A stretch of DNA of 64,000 nucleotides from Membranipora membranacea (Eukaryota; Bryozoa; Gymnolaemata; Cheilostomatida; Membraniporidae): the NCBI GenBank assembly GCA_914767715.1, contig OU612068.1, forward strand, positions 15,438,001 to 15,502,000, written 5' to 3'. The translations under genes were made by a program, and so were the position numbers. Positions 48,527-62,500 of this stretch are shown here, one piece after another (the stretch's first letter is position 1; every line of letters begins with the position of its first letter). The notes below the pieces were generated by a model. It did not search any database. It was not told where the DNA came from and was given only the letters and a program-made list of their open reading frames with translations.

Positions 48527-51500
48527 GTGCCCCAGTGGTTGAGAGTGCCCCAGCCAGTCACACAGTGGGCGGACTGGTTGAGTGCTGACCCAAGGCAAGT
48601 GGTAGTGCAGTAGCCCCCTGTGCCTGTGGGACATGCCACAAGCACACTTTAGGCTGTCGGCAATTGGTGCTGAAAATCATCTATCCTGAGCTAAACCACT
48701 TTGATGAAAGACTCAGAGCCACTATGTGATGACCTACAAATGGCATGCATCATCTACTGCCATCATAGACTCTAGACCTACAGACATCATCATTCATAAG
48801 AAACATTTAAATTTAGCCATTACAAACCGTCCTGATTGCAAGAGGAGCGCATCAGTTTCATTCCTGGCATCAGTGACAAGACGCTGTAAGATGAAAAGCT
48901 CTGCAAGACTGGGGAAGATAAACAACACGTGAAGTAATGTGGTCCAATGAGCAAGAAAGCAGCATGAGCATATGTGAACAGGCACTGGTGAAAAGATCAA
49001 ACAGGAATAGCGTGCAAGGTGTCAAGCATAATGTGCTGTCTCAACCATCGCACCCGTCAAGAAAGGAAATACCCTAAGATAGGAAGAGTTGGCTTTGGGG
49101 TTGCAAGTATGCCTTCACAACAGAGCAAGGCCTGCTATCAAGTCAACACCTCAAATTGAATTTCTTGCACTGGTCTGATTCTGAGGCTAATGCTCCTATC
49201 CTCCTATCAGTAGTCATTAAATATGTCACTATTGTCTTTGAAAAGCTTTGTCAGGATTATTCAGCCATTCATGGTTACCAGATTTATACGAATAAAGCAA
49301 ACTTATGTGGGATTACACATGCCATGGCCGCCAAGAAGATGTGTTGCTAATATTGGTATCAATTCGAAACCTTTCACTCAACTTATTCTGAGTGAGCTAG
49401 CAATAAGACTGGATCGATGTCACAACTCAGTTTCTATCACATCATAACTGTGACCACTAAATTTTTGTATGTGCTAACAAAATTCAACATCGCTTGCCTT
49501 CTCTGGAAGCTTTATGCAAATTATACCCATGGCTTATCAATCGATGACTTCTTGTTTTATACCCTATGCCTAGGGACTGTAATTTACTTTCTCAAAACGG
49601 TCAGGAGGCATATTGTGCTGAGCACACAAACATAGAAGGATAGAACAAAGTTTCTATCTTGAGGCCTTATTATTAGTGTCCTGTAGACAATTATAGATAT
49701 TTTTGTCCCTTCTTGCTCTGACACAATGCCGCTCGCCAGATCCCCCTGTGTTGATCAGGGCCTTAGCCTGTCTTGACTTAACTTGTCAAGACAGACTAGT
49801 TAGAGCACCTAGATTGACTGTAATAACTGCATCTTTGATTATTTCGACCCTAACAGAGAGAATTTTATTTGATGATTTTGTATCTCAACCCAGACCTATT
49901 TCTCTTACGTAGGGACTATACTTCCTATCTTCCAAACCATTTCAAAAACTGTGGAGGTTCATCAAAGATGGAAGGTGATCTTGACGAAAGAGAAAGGAGA
50001 TAACTCCCGGGTAAGTGATCTTTCTTTTTAGGCTCAATCAAAATCAATAATTTTAGCTAAATGTTCAAGTCCAAATTTTTATGACCATAATCATACTTAA
50101 AAATTTCAATTGTGCCGAGAAAAGAGTCGTTATAACAACTATGACATCAACTATGGCTATTTATGGCTATGGCTATCCATACTACTATGGCATCGTCAAT
50201 GAGTAACTATTTATGCCTTTGCTGGTTTACATTGAGCAGTGGCTCCGGACAATACTCTCAGTTCCGTTATGTTGTCATAAATTATAACCTTTTCCATTTA
50301 TTGATAATGTCGCCCGGTGAAATGCAAATGTACTGTAGACATGAATCTGAAATACTTCCACCTGTAGAGGTGATTGATTCACACATGACTGTTACTGTTA
50401 GAGTATCTTGTTAGAGACTTTACTAGGGAGAACTGGACTCTTTTATTTGCTGAGAGATCATGGGTATTGTAGTGTTTTTTGTCACCTTTGGTCAGGTAAA
50501 TAATTATCAGATACACTAGTTGGCTTAATGATCTTTTAAATTAATAAGCCAAAAACTATGCATAGTTCTGAGAAGATTGATCCTTGATAGGATTCGGTGA
50601 CTAGCTTTGCTCAGCTGTTCGAGTCTCAAAGAAGTGGTTATTACAATCTTGGAGTATGTAAACAGGATTGAACTGAGACAGACAATACCAACGACTTCAG
50701 CCTTGCCTTCTATATCATCTCACTATCGCATTTTCCTGCTAATATACTGACAGTGATACAGTGACCAGCATTTCGGAGATCCAACCAACATCACATCCTA
50801 AAAAATTTGACGCTAATAATCATACAAATAAGTTTACATCCCATTTCACTAAACGGAGGTAATTGCTGTTGGATTCAATCATAGGACATGGTACCTATAA
50901 GGTTAAGAAAAGATCATGTTCTATTGATTGTTTATTTTTACAGTCTTTTTACAGGCTCACCTCTGACCTCTGACATATGTATATTGTTTCGTCTACTGTA
51001 TATTTTCAGCTATACGATGTCAGTAATGTTTCCAATCCTGGCAATCTAGTCAGCTGTATGCTGAAGTACAATCAATCGGATAAAACTATGCTGTGAAGGT
51101 AGGTGGATTGTATGAGACCACTTTCGGCATAGCCTAACTTTGCATGGCGGCAGGATGTAAAGAGGTACACTCACTGTGTACAGAAGGACTCAGGAATTGT
51201 GTAATTTATCATTTAAGTATCCAGCAGTAAAATATGTTTACGCAAAAACTTACTTTTGCACTTGAAATTCAGTTAAGTGAGCCAGTCACCCTGTGTATGA
51301 CTATACAAAATTTTGATAAGTTTGATCGCGGCCAGATTCTTTTCGACATGCTGGCTGGCACTCAAAATTTTGAAACACAGTGCAGATTTTTCCATCGGAT
51401 TGGAACGGTTCGGGTTGAATACACCATTTTTGTCCCAAAATTATTATGTATGTATGCTGTATGGAGTCACTTCATTTGCTATCAGTACATGTTTTATATC

Positions 51501-53373
51501 CCAGCGGAGAATTGTCATTGTCAAATCTGCTTACACAGTGAAGTCATGATTCTAGTTATAATATGATCGAAAATATTTAATAGTTATAAATTGCAAATTT
51601 ATTAACTGCGTAATCTGGTGCATATAAGGTATAAGATATTCGGTGGTTTGCAGGGTACGCACAATCCACAGCGGAAGGTCTGTCGTAGACAATCAATTTT
51701 ATTATATGATATTGGAGAATTGAATAAATTTGAAAAGATAAATCTTCTAACAATAATTTGGCCATTGTCGACTAACTATCTAAGGGCCTTCATGCCACTT
51801 AACAGATTGTTTGTCACACCGCAGTCCCTCTCTTACTTCTTTCTGCTTTGGAAGACTTCATGTTTTGCCATTTTATTTCTGATTTGTGTCATGACACTGC
51901 AAAAAAGAGAAGAATAGTTAGTATTGTTACAATTTTACCCAAACGGCAGAAGTGTGTGCATTGATTGAGGTTGAACAGAACAGAACGCCTTCCTCTTGCT
52001 CATGAGAACATCTGAGCTTGAAATCATATGCTTGCTTCAATCATAAACTGTCACCTTGGTTAGCTTTCATTGGGCTCAGGTTATACTTCTATATCCAACC
52101 ACTGTCACCCAACTTTTTGATAAAAGATATATCAAATAAGTATCAATCATTAATGCTCAGGGCTATTATGTGAGGACAAACAATTGCCACACAAATCTGA
52201 GACCATTCATGGTTCAGCCCTTTTGTCATGGTAACCAAGTCTGTTTGCCTGTTTTAGTTTAGTTAGCCGCTTTGACTACAGAACTATTTTGTTTCTGCTG
52301 CGTGCTGCTGTGATCTATTTGTTATGCTTCAAAGAGTATTTTTGGGTTAGTTCAGATTTCCAACACAACTGGACATCATGATCACTTATCATTGATCCTC
52401 TGTATTCCATTGAAGGACATCCAACACTTCACGAAGGTTCGTCTTTAGTATTCATATATGCTTGTTCAGTGTTCACTGAAGACCAATTACTATAAACAGT
52501 AGAATACTGCTTTTGCTCCTCAATTCCTCAGGTCCTGATGCAACTGCAGAGAAACAGCATCACTATGTTCATTGCAGCTGACTACTTAGATACTGAATCA
52601 CTCTGCTGGATAATTGTGTATGGTTTAAGCATGTTAGATGGTATATTCTGGTGCTGAGTGAAATGTCGAGCTTTAGTTAGCAAAGGTTAGGGCAAAGTAC
52701 ATTGAGAGAGTAGGCTCAATGGTGCAGGGTTGCAGAGGGAAGATCGCTGTCGATGACTTGACAGATCGTCGTCGAAGTAATCGATAAGCCTCATCTCTAA
52801 TTGTTAATTAGTAAGATAGGCCCTCGGTCTGGATGGTTAGCAGCTTCCTTCTGTCAGTGGTATGTGCCAGCACTATTTATCTTCTGAGGAAAAAAATTGG
52901 TGCTCGAGTCCTACCTGTTATTATAAGATAGCTAGGTTTATCAAAGTTGAACATAATTTAGTCATTAAAAATGTGTGATGATGTGAGAGAAACTTCTGGA
53001 ATTCAGTGGAAATTGAGGTTCTTAGTCCACTACCAGCAGACAGGCAATCACCACATCAATGGTATTTTGTACATACGCATGTCTTCATGAGTGTGTGATA
53101 ACGTTTTTCTATGATATGGGCAAGGTAAACATGACTGGCAGACAGGTAGGGGACTGTGACAGTCTTTATTTATCACAAACCTGCTGCTGTGTTGTATATA
53201 TAGACATCGATGATTTGTTGTTTTCTTCTATTATTGCTGACAGTCTTTAATATTATTGTTTCTGCAATGATATTAAGGTTAATGAACCCTCTCTCAGCAT
53301 CAAATGGTTGTCAAGATTGGGAGCAAAGGTCTAGAAACATAACATAAACATGGACATTATCACACACACACAC

Positions 53374-53398
53374 CAAGGAGTTGGTCTCTAACTCCTTG
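53374..53398. repeat. Hairpin in a CA repeat, CAAGGAGT family
   Basis: CAAGGAGTTGGTCTCTAACT followed by CCTTG is a 25-base hairpin set inside a (CA)n tract that continues on both sides. The tract makes any target duplication impossible to define. The arms match those at 53999 and 58039. Confidence 0.65.
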
Positions 53399-53998
53399 CG
53401 CACACACACACACACATGTCACATACACCATTATTGTCTCTATTATTACAATGTGGTAATTGGCTATAAATGGTGATTTACAGAGATGGCCTGGGCAATC
53501 CAGTTCAATGACATGTGTGCTGTCAGTACTGCTGGTTCTAAGCAAATCTCTCAGGTCATGGTCATCAACTGCCTTCCTCACCCAGTCTGACAAAGTAGCT
53601 CTATCACATATCTACATATGGCCTATCTTTGTCTACATATATTTGCAGTTCTGTGGAGAGTAGGCCTATACTGTTTGCTACTACACGGATTCATCTTAGG
53701 AAAAGAGACCCCTTGATTAACTGGAGCAGACAGCTGATTTAACCACGATCATGATGAGCTTCTGCTAGTCATTATCACCTCTACCCAACAAGTTAAGGTA
53801 AGGTTTAAACTTTCAAATCACTCACTAACTCACAAACGTTTAATGAGATACCCACTACTCACATTATCTACCGAAACAGTTACTTATACAGATCTTGGGT
53901 AGTTATTGTGAATCATTCCGAAGAAAGAGAAGGGCTTTTGAGTCTCTTTCTCCTTATTTTGGTCTTATAATGATGCAAATTCCTTCACTCGGTTGGAA

Positions 53999-54031
53999 CA
54001 AGGAGTTAGAGTTAGTGTCTCAAACTCCTTG
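53999..54031. repeat. Hairpin insertion, CAAGGAGT family, 33 bp
   Basis: Arms CAAGGAGTTAGAG and its near complement enclose a small loop and end ACTCCTTG. GGTTGGAA at 53991-53998 and GGTCGGAA at 54031-54038 (7 of 8 bases) flank it. Confidence 0.65.
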
Positions 54032-55926
54032 GTCGGAAGATAGGTTTCATGATAGGGTAATTATTGAGAGGAATTGCAGCAAAATATAGCAGATAATTTG
54101 ATTTTGATTGATTGATTGATTTGTATTTTTACATACGATATCATGGCAGGGATGATGAAGAAATGTATGTATATGACAGCTCTTGGTGTAACTCAGTTGT
54201 ACATAAAATTGTTGTTGTAAAAATTCATAAAGTAATTGAAAAAACTGCACTGGCGTTTAGTTGTATGGCTGCGTCTGGGTCTGAATTTATAGGCAATACG
54301 TGAGGATACTCTTTGATTGGTATTAAAAATGATACGATTGTGTAGATGTATATTATTTCTCCCAATAATGGCACATTTGTCAGAACTAAAGACTACAAAA
54401 AAAGAGAAAATGATAGAGTATCTTATATAACATAGTGTTTGTGGTTTGGGCAAGGTTTCATTCTTGGCTGGTTGGTATGGGCCTGGGGATGCCTCAGAAC
54501 AATAGCTGGTGAGTCTTGTTGTGAAATACTTTGAGAGAATGGAGCAACAAAGAGACCAACGTCAGGCCTGGCAAATGTTATGCATTTTGAGATCGTGGCA
54601 GTGAAAAGCAGTTAAGTGCTGCCTACGTCTAGCCCACTTTGTTTTTAAATGTGATGCTGGCAGAAATGCAAAAGTTAAGTTATCAAAAGCGCTCATATCA
54701 CTTATCATCGCTGTTATCAACTTCATCGATTCCGAGCAGAAACATCAGACTATAAGAAATGTGACCTTTTGTAGCAGAAAACAAATATCACTTTGGCAGT
54801 AATAGTAGTATAGTAAAGATATAGGTAGGCTTATATAGTTGTTTTTCTGTGTATATTGGTATTTTACTCCAATACATATTTGATAGTATGAGAGAGTGTA
54901 TGGTTTCATTGTATAGCTGGTACAAGGCATCAAAAAGACTAGAATTATTATGGTTTATAATGGTACACTAATAATACTAACATAATTGTGTCATCTCAAC
55001 TGGACATGATATTTCAGAGTTCTGCATAATGCTCAGCACCAAGCTAAAGATCATTTAGTCCCATGTATAAGTAGTGCTAATAGGATACTGGTCTAGCTTT
55101 TTTTCCTGTCAATGGTATCTGGCTCAACCAATGGTAGAGAATCAATGGAAAGGTTGCCAAGTCAAGTTTTCGTAAATTTGCCAAGACAATAACTTGCCGG
55201 TGATTGGCCAATTCTTACCTCATATTTATGTCAACATACATCTGAACTAACAGTTTAAAACAGCAGATTTAATCTAGGCTTAGAATCTAGATATATGATC
55301 TGCTCGGAGAAGGTTGCCTAATCGGTTCCAAAAGTCTCAGTTAATAAAGGGAAAACTTCCTTCAAGGTTTATCTTGGTAGTTTTTTTCACAACCAATCCA
55401 GGGTACGGAAGACCATGCTTTTCCTGGTTGTCCAGATAATATAATAACACGGTGCAGATGATCCTAACGAAAACAAAAAGAAAAGACCAATATTTCGTTC
55501 TTCATCGAGTATTGACTTGAAAAACAAACGATTTTGAAAGCCTCACAAATGAAAAAAATTATCAGATTCATTGGTTGTTGAGACAGATTCGGTTTAAGTC
55601 ACCTATAATACTTGACTATTGAATACTCTTCTCAACAACATCTGATATTCCTGAAAAAAAGCAGTACGTAATATGGAACTTGATATTACAGCTTATAGTT
55701 TCAAACAGCGCAGGGAACTGTTGTACACCAATACACTAAGCAGTCTTATCATGTGTTCATGTAAGGTACAGATTGTGATTTTGATATTCTCAACAGACCA
55801 TTATCAGCTCCCAGAGCGTAGTCAAGAGGCTTGTGACAGAACAGTATGCGATAAATTGAAGTAGAGCAGCAGCATTTGCCTAGAGAATGTTTAATTTTGA
55901 AAACCTCTAATCATACTTCACAATGT

Positions 55927-55955
55927 TCCCCCTCCAGTGACCAGTGGAGGGGGAG
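55927..55955. repeat. C/G-rich hairpin without clear direct repeats
   Basis: CCCCCTCCA and TGGAGGGGG arms around GTGACCAG. I see no flanking duplication. It may be an older member of the hairpin class or an unrelated palindrome. Confidence 0.45.
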
Positions 55956-56308
55956 CAACTCTGAATACAGGCAAATCTGGTCTCCGGATAATATTGGCAC
56001 CAATGATCAATCAGACCAAGGGTTTTGTTACTCATAGGTCAGGTTTTAAAATAGTGTATTTACCTGCTATTTCCATATGTCTTCTTATTCTCCGGCTCAA
56101 GGTCCAGCTGTGATTTCTCATTAGTCACTATTTGGAAATATGTTGACTTTTGTGAGAATTAATCTGTCCTTCTGTCTGATGACTATGCGTCAATGTATCC
56201 ATTTTCGCTTTGATCAAGGTCGCCCTGGGTTAGCCTATGCGCTGAGTACGATGTACCGTGCCAGGTTAGCTTGTAGTAACATTCCATTGTTGACTACATT
56301 CTCTGGAT

Positions 56309-56352
56309 GGGAAGAGTGGTTGAAAATAGAATGCTACTACCAGCTATCCCGG
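56309..56352 (+). repeat. Single-arm relative of the palindrome at 57249
   Basis: AGTGGTTGA-AATAGAATGCTACTACCAGCTATCC at this place matches the right arm of the palindrome 57249-57350, read in the same orientation, with a few changes. No complementary arm is next to it. It could be the source of that palindrome or a decayed copy. Confidence 0.6.
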
Positions 56353-56553
56353 CACTGTTTGAGCGCTGAGCATGATGTTTTAGTGTTTTCATGTATCAAA
56401 CTTGCCCCTAAATCAACCACATGGACACGTCCTAGTGATTGTTGTAACCACTGTGTAGGCCTAACAAGTAAATTATGAGACACAAATTAGTGGTCATATG
56501 CAGGAATCACTGGCTTTTTTTAACACAATTGATCTCCATTTTGATACAGAAGG

Positions 56554-59500
56554 ATGTCCACTGAGACAAGAATGCAGAGATCAGTGGAGTTTGTACAGAA
56601 ATGGGTTGATAGCCTACCCTCCACAGATCATCTTGATGATGGGAGAGATGATAATCCACCCTCACCATCATCTAGTAGCTCGGGACAACAGTCCTCACTT
56701 TCACATTCCAATACTGACCCATAGTAAGTAGGCCTGGTTTATGGCCCTAAGATAATACCTTATGTCCTCGGTATGTTTTTCTTTCATACTACTTTTTGAG
56801 ATGCCTGCAGGGAATTCAAACTGACCTCGCCAAGGCAAGCGGAATTGAGCACTTCGTGGCTGAAGCTAAATTTTCCAGCTCCCTTAGGACAGAACCTGAA
56901 ATTGCGGATGTTGGGAGGATCATTGTTCATTTTCTTATCACAAATGGTTCATGTAGAAGGGACTCCTTATAATCAAATTATCGACTGCACAGCAACCAAG
57001 TTTTGACGGTAGTAATTGAAGCTACAACAATGGAACAAAAACCTCTATGAATCGATTAATTCTTGGTAATTCTGATCAGGGGTTCAGCAGAATCACTCTG
57101 ACCCCATATACCAAGTTCATGTCTTGGTCGGTGATACTTTGAAACATCTTTCACTAATAATGTAAGCCAATGAGAGCAGTCTGAGGATATGGCTATATGC
57201 TTTGATCCTGGTACACATACATCATTCCTAAATGTCATACATGATGGTAGTTTAAACGGTGTCAGGATAGCTGGTAGTAGCATTTCATTATCAACGAGAA
57301 GTGGTTGATAATGAAATGCTACTACCAGCTATCCTGTCACCATTTAACAGGATGGTGAAGCAATTGAGGCTCTAAAATCATCATAGTACAGACTTTAATC
57401 TCAGCCTGGCAAAATCACTGACAGATTATTATGGTAATGAGATAGAATATCGGCATGAAATGTCTCACAAGTCAAATGTGTCTACCAAGCTTAAATAAAT
57501 ACTGTTCTAGGGGTGCAGTGGGAGATCAATCATAATTCCTCCATCAGCCTAGTCCATGGTGCGTTTGGGTTTGACACGAATAGTACTTGAAAATATTCTC
57601 AAACATTTTAGGTTATACAATGTTTTTGCATTGCAGACACATTGGAATAATGGTGATTAGCAGCATATAATATTTATTTTTATTCTATGTCATCACACAT
57701 AATCTTACCCGGAAGTGCTATGAATTCTAAATGTAAAAAATGAAATATTGCATAACTACTGAACTAACTATACATTGGTTTGGTCTTTCTGTAGACTTGT
57801 GTCAATTTTCTGCTGCTCATCATGATTATTGGGACAAAGATGTGTTTTCAGCGGCTGGCTATTAGATTATAATGAAAGCAGACCGTTAAACTATTTGAAT
57901 AGGTTAAAAACCATAAGTCGCAGCAGTCTGGCTACAAAAATAGAAAACACAGTCCCTTAGTTGAGTAGAACTCAAAGATACTGTATGGCATAAGATTGTA
58001 ATAAAAAAAATGTTCCCCAATATAAGTATTCAGTAGATCAAGGAGTCTTTAACTCCTTGAGTAGACTGACATGAACAGTTTTAGAGGGATAATCACTGTG
58101 TTTCGATGTAGATTTTGAGCTCAAGCTGAGTTGTCATCTCTTGGCTCGCCCTCGAAATATGCATTCATTCTCATTGATGTGGTCAAGTTGAACTCTCAAA
58201 AACATCCGCAGCCTTTGATGATAACAGCTCGGCCATACCAACTCGCTGTAGTTTGCTTGTAGTATGTGCTATTTTGAAAATGGTAAAGGGGAAAGGTTCT
58301 GACAAACACATGTGATGTTGATGTTTTCAACTCTCTTGCTTCGAGGATCTTGACCACAAACCGGGTGTCAGTGATCAATCAGTGGCTCCTTTTTCAAACT
58401 GCTGGCTGCAGGATGTGTAACAAAATGTCTAATTAACTTCTGGTTTGATGTGTAAAAATTAACCAACGGAATAAACCTGTCAAACAATAATGATGCAACA
58501 AAAACCTTACTTAATTTTCCATCAATGTTATCATTCACTAAGTATACCGTTGTATGGGCACACCATAGACTTGATATATTAAGTCTATGAGGCACATGCA
58601 TGCCTTAGTTCTGTTCTGTTGTATGCAGCAACCAGTTGGTTTCTGCATCATGTTAGGCAGAACAGAGACACGGTATGATTTTTGCTGGGTATGCAATCAT
58701 AATACGAGAGAAGTTGGCTTATTTGTTTGTTTTAGGTTTTTTAATTAGTTTTGTTGCACCGACCAAGATGTCTTCTCTTGAGTATATCAATCGCAGGATG
58801 TGGCTTATAAGAGTTGAGAACAAGAATTCAAAATGATGTAGGCTTTTCTTCTATTTTATTTTGTAGATGTTTAAAAAGGCATATTAATCCAAAGTAGGCT
58901 ATTCTTTTATATTTGATCTGTGGCCGCCCATCAATGAGCTACCATTAAGCGAGTACATTAACATTACTTGATATGATTACCTGAGTGATTCTAACTCTTT
59001 TTATTTACAGTAGCCACACAGAAGAGAGATTTCACATACCTTTACGTCATCGACTCAATGCGGAAGTCGCTGTTGCTGCCGCTGCTGACCTACACAGAAG
59101 TTCTACTGCTCAACTAATACGCCCTGGCAACAACTTTATATCTGGTATGTATTGATTCTCACTCAGTAGTCTGTGTTCTGATGTTCAAGTTTTGATGTTT
59201 TAAAAATTTTGGGCAGGGAGTTTCATCAATCTACTGGTGGGTGGGGAAATTATATGGATCCAAAATGGCGTGATGAATGAGGAAACAATTCATGGCAACA
59301 AAGCAGGTCCTTGAATCACAATCTTTGCACAGTATAAAACTGTGTACCAGACTTAACTGACCGATCATGTAGACCTCCCATTCGGATACTTAAATTTCTC
59401 ATTCTTACTTCCATGGGATTGGTCATGAGAGTTTTATGAGTGTACTAATGTTTAGTAAGTGGATACACCCATATATTGCCTTGATCTCGCTGAGAAATTT

Positions 59501-62500
59501 CACTGAAAACTCCGCTTGTCCGAGACAGAGAGGTGGCACTAAGTTATTATTTGCTTGGAGGAGGAATAAAACTAAATAGTCTAATATTACAATCACATAA
59601 GTGAGATACTAAGGCAAAACTGCCAAAATCACTCCTTGCTGAGTGAGTGAGTGAAACCATGCTAGACTGCTCATTCCTAAATAACACACTCATTGATGGA
59701 ATTGTGTGCATTCTGAGTAACTGCTTGGGAAAGATTTGCGTATTTGAAAAACAAGTGAGCAAAGCATTTGGGCTATGCGATAGCTATGATTTGGCTGAAA
59801 AAGCACTGCTCAATATGCTAATTGGAACACCAAAAAAACATTAATCTGTTTGTTTATTATAGTTTGATATCAATCCTTCGTTATCCATTTTTTGTAGTAT
59901 CAGTTACTTCCTCACAATCACCTGAGAACTGAATTCAATCGTGACATTAAAAGGTTTAGTACAATGTTCAAGTTTGAGTACCATGTTCTAGTTTGACATA
60001 GTTTAATTTTAGTTTGTGTGCAGGATGTAGAGCCTTGTACCGCCATACTTAGTCCAGCCCCCCAGACCCCATACTGTTTGTTTGTTGTCTTTTGGCTCAT
60101 GATGAGATAGCACAATGTGATTTTCTTCAGACTGTGTGTCTATTGTATTTTAGGTTCACCAGATCTTACTACTTCCACAGAATCAGCTTACCAAACCTCC
60201 ACTGCTCAAATGTAAGTAAACATTGTCATATACCATCTGCTGTTTGTCTTATTTAGACCGTTTTTTTTAAATGGCCGATGTGACAAGGCAAGAGGTAACT
60301 AACATTGAATAAATTCTATACTGAATCATAAGTCAAGAAATAAGTCAATCCAGTTCTGCCAGTGACAATATATAGATAGAGACAGTAGCTAGATTATCTA
60401 TAGTCTTTTTTAAGCTCATTTCACCAGCTAAAACCCATACACTGTATCCTCTGCACAAACTCAAACCCAAATTTTGACCAAATAACCAGAAATATCTTCT
60501 TCAGCAAATTTATTTCATCTAAGGGCTGCTGAAATATTATGAATAGATCAAAATTGAATTCCTCAGACTGCATCAAACACTAGTATGGACTGTGATTTAG
60601 ATTTAACAGTAATTTTATCAGGGTCAATGACTTGTTGCCAAAAATAGACGTGAACTTTTTGCCAATGTTTATTGGGTTGTGGCCTGCAAAAGCCATTGCA
60701 ATGATAGATTATGCCAATCTCACTTGTTTTTAAGATCTAAATTGATTTACCAAAGTAATATATTTAAATTGAGTTCACATTTTTAAAGTCATGTGTCGCT
60801 GATTGCTGCTGCATAGTTAATTTCACGCTGGTACTCTGGCTGTTGTGATGTACATCTCAAAATATGAGGACAGAGATCTGATGAATGTCACTTATAAATC
60901 TTAGAGAGTACATATTATACTTCTTTGAGAATGCTACCAACAACGGGATATCATCTTAAATGTCACCGGGATTGAGGGTATAAATACATGTACACTGGGA
61001 TCTCCATGTAAAGTGACTTAGGTAGAATATCACAGCATGAACAGGATACCAGCTATGGACTCATGCATCTGAAGGCTGATAATCACGCTAACCTGTCAGT
61101 CAGGAGGCTGATCATTCTTACTTAGTGCCTCAATGTGAATAACAATTTCTCTCAACCAAATTTGTCTAAAAATATCACAAGGAAGAAGATATAAACAGAA
61201 GCTCATATAACAGATATAGCAATGAGTATGAAGTATCTTTGGATATAGTCTAGAATAGATGTTCACATTCATAACATTGAAGATAATGTCACCTAATGCG
61301 TCTGGTGCGTTTGGTCATGGTTCATAGAATCTAGTACGTCAAAATAAAAGTGGAATATGATGATTGTATGATTGTAAATAGTGGGCGGGCAGATGAGTTC
61401 TATGATAGGCTTGTTTGTAATAATCTTGCCGTGGATGGTATTGTTACAATCAATCCTGTATTATTGAACTCAGTGCCTAAGTCATAGTCACCGTGTAAGT
61501 CTGAGCGCTAGGTCACAGTCTGTTACAGCATGTAACAGTTTCTTTCTCTTTATTCTGCAGAACAAACTCCTCTCCAAACACCAGACGTAGGGCTTTCTCT
61601 CAAAAGGATACTAGATTAACATGGATGCATTCTAATTATAGCAGTTTCACCTCCGAAACAAGGTAAGTCGCTGGAAGATATCAAGACTCTACATACCCTC
61701 TCCTTGTATTAAACTGAGCCCACTGTCATTTTGCAAAGCAAATACTGTACTGATGACAAACAAGTGGTAGGTTGTAGCTAGTAGCTGTCTGGAACTTTAT
61801 TTGCAATGTCACGACAATCATTTCGAAATATGCTATAATATCCTGATTAGGGATCGTGTTAGTGTCACTGATTTTCTTGGAATTTGAACGGTCGGCATCA
61901 GTGCTGGCATGTTGGACAAATGTGCTCTAGAAAGGAACCAAGTCATCACTGAGGTGGGATGATTCTTAAAAGGAGTGCTTACAAGAAATCAATTCATTCG
62001 TAACAGGAAAACCTTTATCTAATGTCAACGATCATGCCATATAAGACTGATGTTTCATTTCAATTTATTTTGTGAATATCATCCTTAGAATGTGAATTTG
62101 GATAATCCAAGACTCAATTAGATTGAACACAGCATATTCCATGGATTGAATTAGGGTATAAGTTCAAAGTCAATGAAGATTTAATGCAAAAAACTAACTT
62201 GGTTTGCCATTATGAGGACAGGAAGTTAGATGAGGGAGTGTGGACTTAGTTTTTTTGGAATCAGTAAATTATTTATTGTGTGTAGTTGAACTTTTAGAAA
62301 CTCTTAGGCTAAAAGATGACAGCTTCATTATTGAGTACATTGGTTGGCCGTGAACTTGTCCCCGATGTATTCAAATTACCCAAACATTCACCATGACATA
62401 AGAGGGAGGGCTTTTTTAATATCAGCCATGGTTATCAGCTCTGTAATAAGATAGAATGGTATTTAAATTGACATGTTTGATGGTGATCAGGTCCTGTTTG

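Larger units (their letters stand above)
47840..48620. repeat. Decayed minisatellite with GTGGTTGAGTGAGTGCCCC-like units
   Basis: Phrases such as CAGTGGTTGAGTGAGTGCCC, ATTGGTTGAGTGATTGGCC, AGTGGTTGTGTGATTGTCCC and CCAGTGGTTGAGAGTGCCCC recur through the segment, with unrelated stretches between them. Three palindromic insertions interrupt it (48249-48343, 48441-48474, 48493-48526). Confidence 0.7.
47489..56553. other. 9-kb interval without confident coding sequence
   Basis: This holds the DPY19-like 5' flank, a decayed minisatellite (47.84-48.62 kb) with three embedded hairpins, the CA repeat and hairpins near 53.4 and 54.0 kb, and long AT-rich stretches. Some spots have exon-like edges but no family likeness: CCCGG followed by GTAAGT ending at 50010; an AG...GTAGGT segment at 51011-51100; and an AG...GTAAGG segment near 53700-53800. 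They could be 5' non-coding exons of the gene at 56554. I cannot support any of them as genes. Confidence 0.45.

Noticed and set aside
47904-48634. Several open frames of 66-118 codons on both strands
   Set aside because: They are made by the minisatellite and palindromes, which read open in many frames.
49910-50010. First exon of a gene encoding a protein starting MEGDLDERERR
   Set aside because: The frame stops after 11 codons before the donor. At most it is a non-coding exon with a short upstream frame.
51234-51566. 110-codon plus-strand open frame
   Set aside because: Hydrophobic, Cys- and Tyr-rich AT-driven composition, a second overlapping frame of similar quality, and no splice or family support.
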